DNA from: Parapristionchus giblindavisi
Taxonomy: Eukaryota > Nematoda > Chromadorea > Rhabditida > Diplogasteridae
Length of the DNA: 64,000 bases
Assembly (NCBI GenBank): GCA_943737045.1
Contig: CALSFV010000153.1
Span: 1 to 64,000, forward strand
Reading direction: 5' to 3'
Positions 44,350 to 56,355 of the stretch are shown piece after piece. The position numbers were made by a program, and so were the translations under genes. A model generated the notes under the pieces. The model ran no database searches. It worked only from the letters and a program-made list of their open reading frames with translations, and had not been told where the DNA came from. Within the stretch, counting starts at the first letter, position 1. The number at the start of each line of letters is the position of its first letter.

Positions 44350-44439
44350 CATATAAGATGAATAATAAGGGGCCAATACTAGAACCTTGAGGAACTCCTG
44401 ATACAATAGGTGCAGGAGGAGAAAAGGTGTGTGAGTACA

Positions 44440-45243
44440 AGCAAGACCCATATTAACCTCCAGACTAATTGATTAGACGACCGTTATGATGTCACGCGAC
44501 CACCCGCGCCGCACTTCCCTCTATATTGCAGCGGAGTTACACACCTCTGGCGTCTCCAATGACTCTGTTCCGACTGTCAAGAGATGCCTGAATGCTGCAG
44601 ACCTTCGTGGCAGTCGAGTAGACATCAATACCCTGAATACCGAGTGAATGGATACAACTACTTTTGCGCTGAGCGCACCCCAGATCATGGCCACATTTCC
44701 GCCTCGCTTAAAAGTCGATAATTGGTATTTTTATTGGTGCCGACTACCTTAAGATCTCCCCAAATACTTTATACCATCACCTTTGAACGATAGAATCTTA
44801 CTCTCAAAGGTCCACAGCGCATTTTTCAAATATTGAGGAGTCCAGTGGAGGCGCTCCTTACCAGATGTTACTCAAGTCTTCTTATTCTTCATAGAAACAA
44901 AGGGCTTGGAAGCTATCCGACAGCCACGAAGGTCAGCAGCATTCAGGCATCTCTTGACAGTCGGAACAGAGTCATTGGAGACGCCAGAGGTGTGTAACTC
45001 CGCTGCAATGTCGATGGAAGTGCGGCGCGGGTGGTCGCGTGACATCATAACGGTCGTCTAATCAATTAGTCTGGAGGTTAATATGGGTCTTGCTTGTACC
45101 ACAGAATAATAAACATTCCCAGAAATCGTATCGAGCTTCTGGAGCCTTGTTATAGTGGATAAAGAAGTGCTGAACTGCTTGGAGAGTTGGTTGTGATTCA
45201 TCACCTGTGTACGACTCTGAATATGCCCCACCGCTGTCAGCAT
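44440..45243 (-). pseudogene. Tc1-like transposon relic, internally inverted
   Basis: The minus strand from 45243 gives NQLSKQFSTSLSTITRLQKL (HTH), then RDHPRRTSIDIAAELHTSG, VKRCLNAADLRG and KNALWTFESKILSFKGDG, which follow the order of Tc1 transposases. Stops and gaps interrupt it. Bases 44440-44640 are an inverted copy of about 44920-45100. It has replaced the 5' part of smn copy C. Confidence 0.7.
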
Positions 45244-46911
45244 TAATTGATTGAAAGGTTTATTTCACTAAATTTTAGTTAAAAATGATCGATGTTCTTA
45301 ATTTTGTAGTGCTGAACTCTTCGTAACTTATTTCTGTTTAATTATTGCTGTTCATTTTTGCAACTGTGAATTGTTGATTTTAGTGATTTTTGATAAAGAG
45401 CTAATAAATTACCGGATTTCTGAAATTCTTGAAAAACCAAATCAGTATCGTTATTCTAATACCTTGAGGATCATGTATTCCAAATTTCATCCCATTTCGA
45501 TCAGCACAACAAAAGATATCGCGAACAAACACCAACGTGAAATCTTTTTGAGCGCTACTGTATGTGGTTTCAAATGAACGAATTTTGGCATTTCGTTCTA
45601 CGTTGTTTAATCAAAAATTCGAATCGAATAAATCTTTCCTTCAGTATATGTTTACAAATTTAAATTAGTCTTCTTTTTTGTAATCTCTCTGACTTCGGTT
45701 CGTTTATTTTCTTTGTTGGAGTTGTGAGGATAAAGATTCAATGTTTGTGATGTTTGTGGATAAATATTGATTTAATTTACTTTATCATGTTACAAATGAC
45801 AAGAAGAAGCGGACTACGGTAGTTTACCTGATGATTAAACTGCGGAGTACTGTAGTTTCATTGGGTACGGTAGTCATTGTGATAAATGCATCTTGCTACT
45901 TTCGTTTCCTGCGATTTTTACTTTTCTTCTGTTTTACAATTATATCGAGATTGCATGGACAGTGCTGTTCCGTTGACAAATTGTGATTGATATAGAAATG
46001 AATAACTAATTGTGATTGATATAGAAATGAAATCTACGATGATCCCAACGATTGTGAGTCCCACACCGATTATTTGGATTACGGTAACTATTCCCATTAC
46101 AGTACGTCGTCCGGTAGTGCCTGTAGTCGCCGTAACCAACAAGCCCATGTCCCACGGTTCGATAAGACCGACAAAGTAAGGATACGGTAGTCGTGCTGAT
46201 CTACCGTAACCTTTGAAGTCTACTGTCATTGTATTTCCTGTTCCATGCTCACGATCTCATTGTTGTTTGCTATTGCGTTCCTTCACAATTTAACTAATGG
46301 TTCTTCTTACTTATTAGAATAGTTAGAATATTTAATCTCACGTATATGATGCATGTTTGTACATTGTGACCCCTTGGTCGATTATTGATTATCGATTGAT
46401 TGTATCGTATTGTAATAAATGTGTGTGCGCATTGATGCGATGCATTGGACAAGTGCCATTAACGACCTTTTATCGGGCTCGTAATGATTTCTACTACTCA
46501 ATCAAAGCACTCCTAAGCCTTGGCCGGAAATGCGTTGTTGTTTTTGTAGTCCATCTGTAAAGTGGCAAATGACAGAATACCGTAACCTAACGGCACCGCC
46601 ATCGCAAACGAACTTTTGTGACGGGCGCGACCTTGGGTTCCCTGAGATCGGCGGCGGCTACGGGAGCTGGTTAAAATGTCTCTCACCGACTCTCCCGCGA
46701 CATTCGCTCAGCAACCCACTCACAAATATGCATAATAGATTAACTCAATTTGCTCCGAATTTCATACCGTTGAGAAACAAACAAATGAATGTCCATATTG
46801 GTCCGCAAACACAATTATTAGCACAATCATACCTTATACCTTTTGGAATCATATTCGACGATATCTCTCGATAATCAATCAATAATGTACTAATCATATT
46901 GACTATTGCAG
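45244..46911. other. intergenic and intron remnants of the smn/tspo unit
   Basis: Bases 45560-45800 match the smn 3' flank (57130-57360; inverted at 60530-60730). Bases 45820-45950 match tspo intron 2. Bases 46700-46911 match the intron before the next tspo exon. No tspo exon 1, 2 or 3 is visible. A minus-strand frame at 45918-46229 contains hydrophobic stretches (VIQIIGVGLTIVGIIVDF) but no family I recognise. Confidence 0.4.
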
Positions 46912-47292
46912 CTCTCGCGTAACATGTGGCTCGTAAGCGCCACTGCAGTTGCTGCAGCTGTCGCCTTCTTCAAGGTACGGTAGATTATGATCCTGAATGG
47001 ATTATTGTTTTATCGATTTATTGATTAATAATTGGAATTTATTGATTGAATTTGATTACGATTAAGGCGTAATTTTTACTGATTGGGCTAGTTCACTATA
47101 GAAGTTGTCGATAATTGATATTAAAACATTGATCAGTTATCTCTAGTCTTTTATCTTTGATCTTTGATCTTCTCCTTTCAGATCCACAAACCAGCGGGTT
47201 ACTGGATGATTCCGTACGCGGTGTGGACTGGCTTCTATCTTTACATGATCCGTCAGATCAAAAAGGAGAATGATCCCGTGAAGGATCTATGA
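46912..47292 (+). pseudogene. tspo-1: tspo last two exons, copy E
   Basis: Exon 46912-46974 (LSRNMWLVSATAVAAAVAFF, helix 4) joins in phase 0 to 47182-47292 (IHKPAGYWMIPYAVWTGFYL to KENDPVKDL-stop, helix 5, with the family PY.W motif). Both splice sites are normal. Exons 1-3 are missing upstream within this copy, unless they lie in a distant, unrecognised segment. smn copy E follows about 1.3 kb downstream on the same strand. Bases 47293-48330 are tspo 3' flank and the smn upstream block. Confidence 0.75.
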
Positions 47293-49515
47293 GGAGTGAA
47301 TGATTAATTGGAAAAGACTGAATGAAGAGGTTGTGAATCAATGTGAATGTTGAAGTTTGATCATTTGATAGAGCGCATAGCCGTTTTTGGTTAGATGATG
47401 AAACATGAATCGTGTGGGTGGTCATGCGCGGGTTGGGTTCCGAGTTGGGTTTTCGAGTTGGGTTTGAGCGAGTTGACTGAGTGGATGAGAGAGCATAAGA
47501 AGGTTGGACGGATGGGTTACTTGTGTTTCGTTTGTCTCTTGTCAATGATTTTTTTAAATAACTACAATTCGTGATAAAGCTCACCATAGGCAAGAAGACT
47601 GGTCCAATTTTTGATAAACGAGTGGTTAAGGAGGTTGGCTTACTGCAACGGTGTTGATTGATACTGACTATTGGTTGAGCGAATACGAAATCTTTTTTGT
47701 CTTGATGATGGAACATGAAACGTGCAGTGTACCCATAGGTCGAATAGCTAGGTTATCGGTTTTCAAAATCCGGTCAGGTTTTTTTTTTCTCATTAATAAA
47801 ATTTTTGGCACATTTGGCTCAAATCTGGCCAGGTTTTTCGATTTTTGTGAAATTTTGGCTCAAAATCCGGTCATTTTTTCGATTTTTGGATATTTTGGCT
47901 CAAAATCCGGTCAGGCTTGGTACTTTCTAACATACTTTTCGACCTATGAGTGTACCACTTGATTTGCATACATTTTTCAGTTTCACTCTCATCTCGCCCC
48001 CCTCCTCTGCTTCCGATTCAACAACCACCATTGCCATCATCCCTCGATTCCGCCCCCTTTTTGTACTAATTAAGATTTGCATTTTCTAATATTGATTTTT
48101 AACAACCAACCAAAAGTTATCCATCTTCTTACCTCAGTATCTTTTTTTCCTCTTATATTAGAATGCCACTCCTTCGTACCTCGTTTTGTAACTCTATTGA
48201 GTATCGATTGATTTGTATAGTTCCTAGGTTACGATACCGTAACCCTTCCTTTCCGCTTGAGATGTGAATGGTGGAAGCTTTTGTACAATGAGTTATTATT
48301 ATTATTTTTGCATTGAATAAAGCATCATTTATTGATTGTTCGTTGTACCAAGATGTCGTTAGCACACTGCGACTATCGTACTTTATATGGAACAAGGTTG
48401 AATGGAATACGGTACATCAGATGGGGTTATCGATTGATTCGATTTCAGTCGAAAGTGTTTATTGCCACGCTAGTTGGTCTGCTCCAGAAAGGAAGTTCGC
48501 AGAACTCGGATACTGTAGGAGCCGAAGGGGATACTGTAGTAGAAGTTGAGGATACTGTAGTTGAGCTGAAGAGTACTGTAGAAAGAGCGGAGATGTCGAA
48601 CGTCTTCACAAGGGTGGGTGCATTTTGTTTGTGGTATCTTATTGTTATCTGAAAGTCGCTGATTTGCTGTTTCATCTTGTTCATAACTGACATTGTCTCA
48701 TCTTTATTTGATTGTTCTCTTTTGCCCATTGCAATCATAAGATATGAGACACCAAACACGGCTACATGTGTAGAGTCTACTGATATCTTTACGACTGGAC
48801 CACACGACTATTGATTGATTGATCTACCGTATGATCAATAGAATTCGTTGCAGGATTCCGCGAACGCGTCGGATATGGCTGAGATCTGGGACGACACAAC
48901 GCTCATTCGAATGTACGAACAGAGCATCTCGAGTGCCTATGTTAGTTATTGATTTATTGATTGATTTGATTGATTAAGATGAATTATTGATTGATTGTAT
49001 CGAATTATTGATTCAGGATTCGATCGGTGCACGGTCTGGAAGAGGCGCTGCTTCGGTCAAAAATGCTAACGAAACGAAAGGCGTTCAAGTTAGCGAAATT
49101 GATTGTTTATTCTTTTTTATTGAAAACAATCATCACTAAAATATTTGTTTTTATTAAAATTTATTATCTCTAAATTTATTCTGTTTTTTTAAAAAATTAA
49201 AGTCTATTATAAAATTTTAAAAAAGACGAAAATCAACACTTTGCTTCGTCGATTTTTTTCACAAAATTTGGCACGTCTGTTCGTTTTCTCTCCCGATGAA
49301 AGTTTGTTGCTTTTTCAGTGGTCGATTGGTGATCGTTGCACCGCTCCCTACGAGGATCTGCTGTACCCTGCGGTCATCCGAGTGAGTCATTGCCCATTTA
49401 TACCGTAATATATTCGTTATCTTTAGATTTTAAAACAGCTAGTTCGTTATCGATAGTCATAAACGTATGCTTGGTTGGTATCTGTATATTTATGACGATT
49501 CCAATTGTGTGATAT

Positions 49516-49644
49516 TATAGTATGTAGCGCGCAAAAGTAACTTACTTTATACTTACTTGTTACTTACTTTTTCATTACATTCTCATGAAATAGCAAAACA
49601 GTAACAAAGATGCATAAAGTTACTTTTTCGCGCTACTTACTATA
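49516..49644. mobile_element. MITE in smn copy E intron 4
   Basis: TATAGTATGTAGCGCGCAAA and the mirrored TTTCGCGCTACTTACTATA are the ends, with AAGTAACTT and AAGTTACTT inside. Confidence 0.7.
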
Positions 49645-49892
49645 ATATAATATTACCCTGCAAAACTGCTGAATACATACATCAATTAAATGAGAGAGAA
49701 AAATAAAATCAATAAGATCAATATCAATCGATTTCAGCGAGTAGACACTGCAGCAGGAACGGCCGAAGTGTGCTTTGACTTCTACGAGAATGTCGAGACC
49801 GTTGCCCTCGCTGACTTGTACCCGTTAATGTATTGATTATATTTAGGGACATTTTATTGATTGATTAACATCAGAAAAACAATCAGTATTGA

Positions 49893-50160
49893 CCATATAA
49901 AATACACTTGTTTATTTGGTACGAGAGTAGCCAATCACTCCCACAAGAGAATTTCTTGTTTTGCATGGTTCAGAAACTATGCCGATCTCGTTTATATATA
50001 ATATAGAGCGCGGCGATCTCAGCCGGGTTAGAGAGAGGCAGCGGAGAGACAATCGAGAGGCGGGGCGAGATGTAGAAGCTACATCTCGCCCGCCGCTCGA
50101 TTGTGACTTCCGTTCGTTAGCACCATTTGTCATTTTCTTATGCAAGTACATTTTATACGC
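49893..50160. mobile_element. MITE in smn copy E intron 5
   Basis: The ends are ATATAAAATACACTTG and AAGTACATTTTATACG, the family seen at 20755-20963. The middle holds a hairpin GATGTAGAAGCTACATC within a GC-rich stretch. Confidence 0.65.
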
Positions 50161-51196
50161 ACAATATATATTTTTCGATTTCAGAGAGGAAGATTACGTC
50201 GAAGATGGGGAATCTGATAATACGATTGTCGCACCGCAGGTATTGATTGATTGGTTGATTATCGATTGATACCGTAATCCAATTGATCATATGTCGTGCT
50301 AGGAGCCGATCGTTGCGTCGACGTCGCGGAAACGCGGCAATGGACGCGCGTAGGGGCGGAGTATGGGCGAAAGCGGAGACGCGCCTTCTGATCACGGATC
50401 ATTCCGGACTCCTGTAGGGAATCTGAGATATTGATTATTTCTTAGTTTGTTTCTGGTCTTATTGCCGGAAATGTGTTGTGATATGATCACGCCTATGCAA
50501 CGTTAGACTCGATCATATTCGACCACCCCCGGACACGTTGCTCTAGCAATGAGAACTGGGGGTCCATACTTGGGTATTAGGAGTGTCACCGGCCCTTATT
50601 ACACAAAACAGTAGAAATTTCCTGTTTGTGCCCTCAGGCTATAAGAAAAATTAATTTAAGTGCGAAAACGTTTAAAAATCATAATTTCTCAAATTGTTGA
50701 GATGATGTCTAAATATCATTTGCGATGCGTCTAGGGTGCACAGACCTTGCTAATTCACTATTAGCATCGAATGCGCGTTGATTCCTAAACCACTTTTTTG
50801 CCTCAAAATTTTGGTTTTTTTTCTAATCATCGCTTGTTGTAGATTGCTGCAGAGTTTTCCGACCAGGTATTGTAGCCTAAGCAATTCTGCATCGATTTCA
50901 CTTAAAACTAACTAGGTTCTCCACGTTAGACCCAGTTGTCGAATTTTTCGCTCGAAGTTCCGTTATCGATGGTTTTCCCGAACAAATGTATTTTCCAAAC
51001 GATGGATGCGGAATTGTGCTCTACTCAAAGTTTCGAGGTTAGGCGAGTAAATTGACACAAGAAGCCCATCGCTTGGATCAATTTGAAAATTTCGATTTTC
51101 ACGACCCGGGGGTCATGGTACGAAAATTTCAAAATTTCTCAAGTTTGAAATGTTTTCATTTATGTGGCTTATTGTGAAGCACTAATGATGTGAATA

Positions 51197-51724
51197 CAGT
51201 ACAGCCCGGTCGTGTTTTGTACACATTCTTCTTCGCATTTGGACGCATCATTTATTTTCTTTGTGCATGATTATTTTTGAATTCTCAAAGTCTTAATCAT
51301 GAGTTTCCGTGATAAAAAGTTCTTTTAATGACTAAAGAAACCGAAACAAAATTTTTATTAATGAGAAAAAAACAATTAAAAGACAAATCACACAGGTCCG
51401 AAAATGATGGGTACTCTAAATTTTAAATTAGGTCTTACGGTGATCGTGCGATCGATAAGCAAATATACAGTATACTTTTCCAATAAATTAATAGTCACCA
51501 TTTTCGGACCAGTGTGATTTGCCTTTTAATTGTTTTTTCTCATTAATAAAATTTTTGTTTCGGTTTCTTTGGTCATTAAAAGAACTTTTTATCACGGAAA
51601 CTCATGATTAAGACTTTGAGAATTCAAAAATATTCATACACAAAGAAAATAAATGATGCGTCCAAATGCGCCCCGCAGCGGAGCGCAGCAAAGAATGTGT
51701 ACAAAACACGACCGGGCTGTACTG
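51197..51724. mobile_element. palindromic MITE with TA duplication and known empty site
   Basis: The ends CAGTACAGCCCGGTCGTG and mirror are flanked by TA (51195-51196, 51725-51726). The empty site GATGTGAATAATATTCAG occurs at 29222-29239 and elsewhere. The arms of about 220 bases share AAAACAATTAAAAG and TTCTTTTAATGAC words. TA targets point to Tc1/mariner mobilisation. Confidence 0.85.
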
Positions 51725-51870
51725 TAATATTCAGCCAATGCTCAATGGCTAATCTATCTTTTTTTCGAACATTTCCGTTCTGAATGCGTGCGAAAAATCA
51801 GAATTGTGATTGAATCGGTTTCCAACTTGCTTTCTGTAACATTCCGTCATAGTATTTTACAATTGCCAAG

Positions 51871-54513
51871 CCATTGCCTGTAAGATATCTCGTACAGCAT
51901 CTTCTACAGTAATCCTCTGCGCTGTCTACCGTAGTCCCACTTGTATTATCGATTCTTTTCTTGAGTGCCTAGAATGGCTAAATCAATTGTACCTTAGTAA
52001 TATTTGTCCAATCATTATAACTGGGGATTTCAACTGTAAGGAAGTAGATTGGCCATCTTTATCCGTTCCTTCTCTTTCTATATCACATCCATCATCAGCC
52101 CTCCTTCACTTCTCTATCTCTTCATCTCTTACACAATTGATTATCGATCCAACTAGAGGCAACCATATCCTTGATCTACTCTTAACTTCTCATCCTTCCA
52201 TAATATCATCCTCATTTGTAGAAGCTCCTCTCCCATCTTTAGATCATTCTATTGTACGCTTTAGTATAGCCACCTCTCTCACGAAACCTAAACCATGTAA
52301 GCGCCGCAACTATGCAAATGTAGACTGGAACCTTGTAAATTTCGAAATAGACTCGATTGATTGGAATTCTCTGTTCTCAAATCACACTGATGCCACCTTA
52401 ATCTATACTATTTTTGTGGACACAATATCATCTATTATTGATCGCAACGTACCCTATAGATCGGTATCCAACAAACTCCTTAAATTTTCGCCCAAAGCTC
52501 GTAGACTTCTGTCAAAATGTAGGTCTCTTTACAGAATGCGCACATCTATAGGTTTATCACCTTATCTCCACGCTAGCTCTGCTCTTAGAAAGTGCATTAA
52601 ACAAACTCGTAAGAATAAAGAAAAATCTTTATTACGATCTCGTAATCTTCGCTCATTCTATGCATATTCTAGTTCAAAGATCAAAGATCAATCTCTTTCG
52701 CTTCCTACTCTTGTATCTCCTGATGGTTCGCATTGCACCACAGACCATTTAAAGGCTAATGAATTGGCTCGTCATTTCTTGCAATCATTTAATAGCAATT
52801 CTTATCGTACTCCTGATACTTTCTCGCTCTCTTCCAATAGAACCATTGACTATATAGACATCCACCCCATTACGGTATCTAAACTTTTGCGCTCTTTGCC
52901 TACTCGTAACTCCTCCTCTCCCGATAACATACCATATGTATTTCTTAAGCGCACCTCAGACCATATATGTGTCCCTCTTACCATTATTTACAATCGGTTT
53001 CTTTTGCACGGATCTTCACCTTCATCTTGGCAAACTGCCAATGTCAAAGGCATATACAAGCGAAAGGGGCCTAAAAACAATGCCTCGTCCTATCGACCAA
53101 TCTCACTTACGTGTTCTACATCAAAAGTATTTGAAAGGATAGTTGTCGCTGCACTTTGGCAGCATCTAATCGATAACAAACTAGTCTCCCCTTGTCAACA
53201 TGGTTTTACGCCAAATCGATCTTGTGTTTCTGCCATACTCTCCTCTTTCTCCCATTGGTACCCTGCTTTAGACAAAAACAAGTTCATATCAGTAGCATTC
53301 ATTGATTTCTCGAAAGCTTTTGATTCAATTCCTATTGATCTACTTCTACATAAATGTTCGCTTTTGGGTGTTAAAGGGTCTCTCCTTAATTGGATTCGTT
53401 CATTTCTTACCAATCGATCTCAATCTGTTATTGTAGGGGATACCGTATCCCAGCCTTTCAATGTACTATCAGGAGTTCCACAGGGTAGTTGTCTCGGTCC
53501 ACTGCTTTTCTGCATGTACATTAGTGATCTACCACATGTACTCCCATCTACAGTACACTGTGTTATCTATGCAGATGACGTCAAACTTTACTCTATATCT
53601 GATACATCCGCCCTCCAAACAGCTCTTTCCGCATTGCAAATATGGTCATCTCAATGGGGTTTATCTATCTCACTTTCCAAAACAGTCATTATGCGCATTG
53701 GAAATAGTCATCCAGATATCGATTTCTTGATCAATAACACTCCCCTTCCTGTAGTGAAGCAATTCACTGATCTTGGCGTCACCTACAGTAATACTCTTTG
53801 CTTTTCATCTCACATTCAATCCATAGTCGCTAGAGCCAAAGCTAGATGTTCATACATCTACCGTATTTTCTCCTCGAAAAATCCTATCTTGTACGCTCGC
53901 ATGTTCTCCTTATATGTTAGGCCTATACTAGAGTATACTTGCGAAATATGGTCTCCTCGCGAACAATATCTTATCGACCTCATAGAGAAAGTTCAAAGAT
54001 CATTTACTCGTAGTATATATGCTAAATGTGGTCTCACTCCTACCTCTTATTCCAATCGATTATCACACCTGAACCTTGATCTCCTTGAGCAAAGACGCAC
54101 CCTTATAGACTTGAGTTTCACTTATAAAGTAGTGCATGGACTAGTTAGTATAGACAATCCCTCCTTTCTTTTATCATCACCCTCTAGAATTTCGCGTAGA
54201 CATAATTATATTCTTCGTAAGCACCCCTGTAGATCCACTCGTTTCTCTCATTTCTTGTCAAACCGCATTGTTAACGTTTGGAACTCTCTTCCCAATAGCT
54301 CGATTATATGTCCTAATCCAAAATCGTTTAGTAATTCTATCAAATCAATTATATGTAGCTCTTCTTAACTTTTTCGATGTCCACTACTATACTTATGCTA
54401 CCCCGTTGTGGCATAGTAAATTATGTATCCAACCATTTTTCTTGTTTGTGTCCTATGTATTGTTAATTACGTACCAGCATAATAAAGTTATTATTATTAT
54501 TATTATGACAGGT
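51871..54513 (+). mobile_element. non-LTR retrotransposon of the CR1/jockey group, 5'-truncated
   Basis: The element begins inside its endonuclease region, encodes the ORF at 51987-54368 and ends with AATAAAG and (TTA) repeats (54481-54507), a tail style common in CR1-like elements. It interrupts foldback DNA that resumes as GGTCATGAAAATCG at 54512. No clear target duplication is seen; part of the target is missing. Confidence 0.8.
51987..54368 (+). CDS. reverse transcriptase polyprotein of the CR1/jockey-like element
   Basis: It has 793 codons without interruption. Residues ~1-95 are the C-terminal half of an apurinic endonuclease (ITGDFNCKEVDW near residue 11; SLDHSIVRFSI near 87). The RT domain runs from about 330 (NIPYVFLKR) through YRPISLT, VAFIDFSKAFDSIP (motif A, ~437), LSGVPQGSCLGPLLF (motif B, ~494) and CVIYADDVKLYS (motif C, ~527). 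The C-terminal tail has EIWSP. The enzyme makes cDNA at the nicked target. The 5' part, including the first endonuclease catalytic residues and any gag ORF, is lost, so the copy is not autonomous. The intact frame suggests a recent insertion. Confidence 0.9.
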   Translation: MYLSNICPIIITGDFNCKEVDWPSLSVPSLSISHPSSALLHFSISSSLTQLIIDPTRGNHILDLLLTSHPSIISSSFVEAPLPSLDHSIVRFSIATSLTKPKPCKRRNYANVDWNLVNFEIDSIDWNSLFSNHTDATLIYTIFVDTISSIIDRNVPYRSVSNKLLKFSPKARRLLSKCRSLYRMRTSIGLSPYLHASSALRKCIKQTRKNKEKSLLRSRNLRSFYAYSSSKIKDQSLSLPTLVSPDGSHCTTDHLKANELARHFLQSFNSNSYRTPDTFSLSSNRTIDYIDIHPITVSKLLRSLPTRNSSSPDNIPYVFLKRTSDHICVPLTIIYNRFLLHGSSPSSWQTANVKGIYKRKGPKNNASSYRPISLTCSTSKVFERIVVAALWQHLIDNKLVSPCQHGFTPNRSCVSAILSSFSHWYPALDKNKFISVAFIDFSKAFDSIPIDLLLHKCSLLGVKGSLLNWIRSFLTNRSQSVIVGDTVSQPFNVLSGVPQGSCLGPLLFCMYISDLPHVLPSTVHCVIYADDVKLYSISDTSALQTALSALQIWSSQWGLSISLSKTVIMRIGNSHPDIDFLINNTPLPVVKQFTDLGVTYSNTLCFSSHIQSIVARAKARCSYIYRIFSSKNPILYARMFSLYVRPILEYTCEIWSPREQYLIDLIEKVQRSFTRSIYAKCGLTPTSYSNRLSHLNLDLLEQRRTLIDLSFTYKVVHGLVSIDNPSFLLSSPSRISRRHNYILRKHPCRSTRFSHFLSNRIVNVWNSLPNSSIICPNPKSFSNSIKSIICSSS

Positions 54514-54929
54514 CATGAAAATCGAAATTTTCAAATTGATCCAAGTGATGGGCTTCTTGTGTCATTTTACTCGTCTCACCTCGAAACTTTGTGTAGACCA
54601 CAATTCCGCACAAATCGTTTGGTAAATGCAGCATTTGTTCGGGAAAACCATCGATAACGGAAGTTCGAGCGAAAAATTCGACAAATGGGTCTAACGTGGA
54701 GAACCTAGTTAGTTTTAAGTGAAATCGATGCAGAATTGCTTATGCTACAATACCTGGTCGGAAAACTCTGCAGCAATCTACAACAAGCGATGATTAGAAA
54801 AAAAACCAAAATTTTGAGGCAAAAAAGTGGTTTAGGAATCAACGCGCATTCGATGCTAATAGTGAATTAGCAAGGTCTGTGCACCCTAGACGCATCGCAA
54901 ATGATATTTAGACTTCATCTCAACAATTT

Positions 54930-56090
54930 GAGAAATTCTGATTACATACTTACTTACACAGATAAGCATTTTACTTTACTGGGCACTTAGGATCCTCATT
55001 TTTTGATAACGACATGACATTAGCGATATAAGTCGATTACGCAACTAAAAAAAGGGGGTCATTTATCAAAATTCCGAGAAAAAAGCACAAAACCAATTCG
55101 GAGGATTACCGTAATCCAAAATTTCTTTTTTTTCGATTTTCCAGCGGGGAGTTTACACCCTTTTCTCCAAACACTACATCCAGAACTTGCCGGAGACTTG
55201 TGCGGTCACTTTGAGCTCGAACATGACCCAATTGGTCGCTTCCTGGCGCCACCATAACAATGGCGCCGTATATCACGGCACACCATAAATGCGGCAACGC
55301 TGTGCCTGTTCCAAATTTGCCGTTAACGCAAACTGACTTTATTTTTCAAACTGTGGTGTTTGTTACTTGCTTTGATAACTTGACGCGATAAACAATTCTA
55401 GAATATTTTCAGCTACCCTAACCCATATACCGTACCACATTAACGCAAACTCACTTTATTTTTCAAACTTGCAATAAAAATTCCGTGCTTGGAACTTACC
55501 TGGGTACCTCAACGAGACAAATTTTTCTAGATCATTTTCAGCTACCTTAACCCATCTGCCGTAGTACTATGTTAACGCAAACTGACTTTATTTTTCAAAC
55601 TTGCGTTATAAATTCCGTGATTGCTCCATTCTTGTGTAAAACGAAATGACAATTTTTTCTAGACCATTTTCAGCTACCGTAGCCTACATACAATACCACG
55701 TTAACGTGAACTGACTTTATTTTTCAAACTTGCAATGAAAATTCCGTGATTGGTCTCGGCTTAGGTAAATGGACAAGACAAACTTTTTTAGAATATTTTC
55801 AGCTACCGTAACCCACATACCGTAATCCTACCGTACCAAATTCGTACTTTCTTTCAAACTTACGATTAAAATTCCGTGCTTGGTACTTCCTTGGGTTTGT
55901 CGACAAGACAAATTTTTCTAGACCATTTTCAGCTACCGTAAACCAAATACCGTACCCCTACCGTACCAAATTCAATTAAAATGGCCAAAAAGTATTGGGA
56001 TAACGTAGCTGAGATGGAGTGGAGCTCCATCCCAACGATTATAATACAAATGCGCAAAACTCTCTGAGGCGCGAACGTAGTTCGCGCTAG
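54930..56090. repeat. insert with ~118-bp tandem repeat
   Basis: Bases 55321-55985 contain five to six diverged copies beginning ACGCAAACTGACTTTATTTT, followed by AAAATTCCGTGCTTGG and CATTTTCAGCTACCGTA. Bases 54950-55320 look unique; a 63-codon minus frame there has no recognised motif. The insert lies in the second arm of the foldback element and is absent from the first. Confidence 0.65.
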
Positions 56091-56355
56091 TTTTTAATCG
56101 TTTTCGCACTTAAATCAATTTTTCTTATAGCCTGAGGGCACAAACAGGAAATTTCTACTGTTTTGTGTAATAAGGGCCGGTGACACTCCTAATACCCAAG
56201 TATGGACCCCCAGTTCTCATTGCTAGCGCAACGTGTCCGGAGGTGGTCGAATATGATCGAGTCTAACGTTGCATAGGCGTGATCATATCACAACACATTT
56301 CCGGCAATAAGACCAGAAACAAACTAAGAAATAATCAATATCTCAGATTCCCTAC

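Larger units (their letters stand above)
48593..50413 (+). pseudogene. smn-1: smn-1 copy E, exons 1-7 with an in-frame stop
   Basis: Exons 48593-48613, 48854-48940, 49017-49088, 49319-49381, 49738-49823, 50185-50239 and 50303-50413 are in phase. The Gemin2-binding helix reads IWDDTTLIRMYEQS and the Tudor is complete (RVDTAAGTAEVCFDFYENVE). Exon 7 has the full 111 nt but contains TAG at 50351-50353 (CGCGCGTAGGGGCGG against CGCGCGTCGAGGCGG). Introns 4 and 5 carry MITEs. Its exons 8 and 9 are at 56557-57004, beyond 6 kb of inverted and transposon DNA. Confidence 0.85.

Noticed and set aside
45918..46229. Missing third exon of tspo
   Set aside because: Hydrophobic frame is on the wrong strand and lacks the expected aromatic and Asn-Trp motifs of helix 3.
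47258..47716. 152-codon minus-strand frame downstream of tspo copy E
   Set aside because: Low-complexity Ser/Thr/Asn composition, antisense to the tspo 3' end, and the homologous flank at 63680-64000 does not keep the frame.
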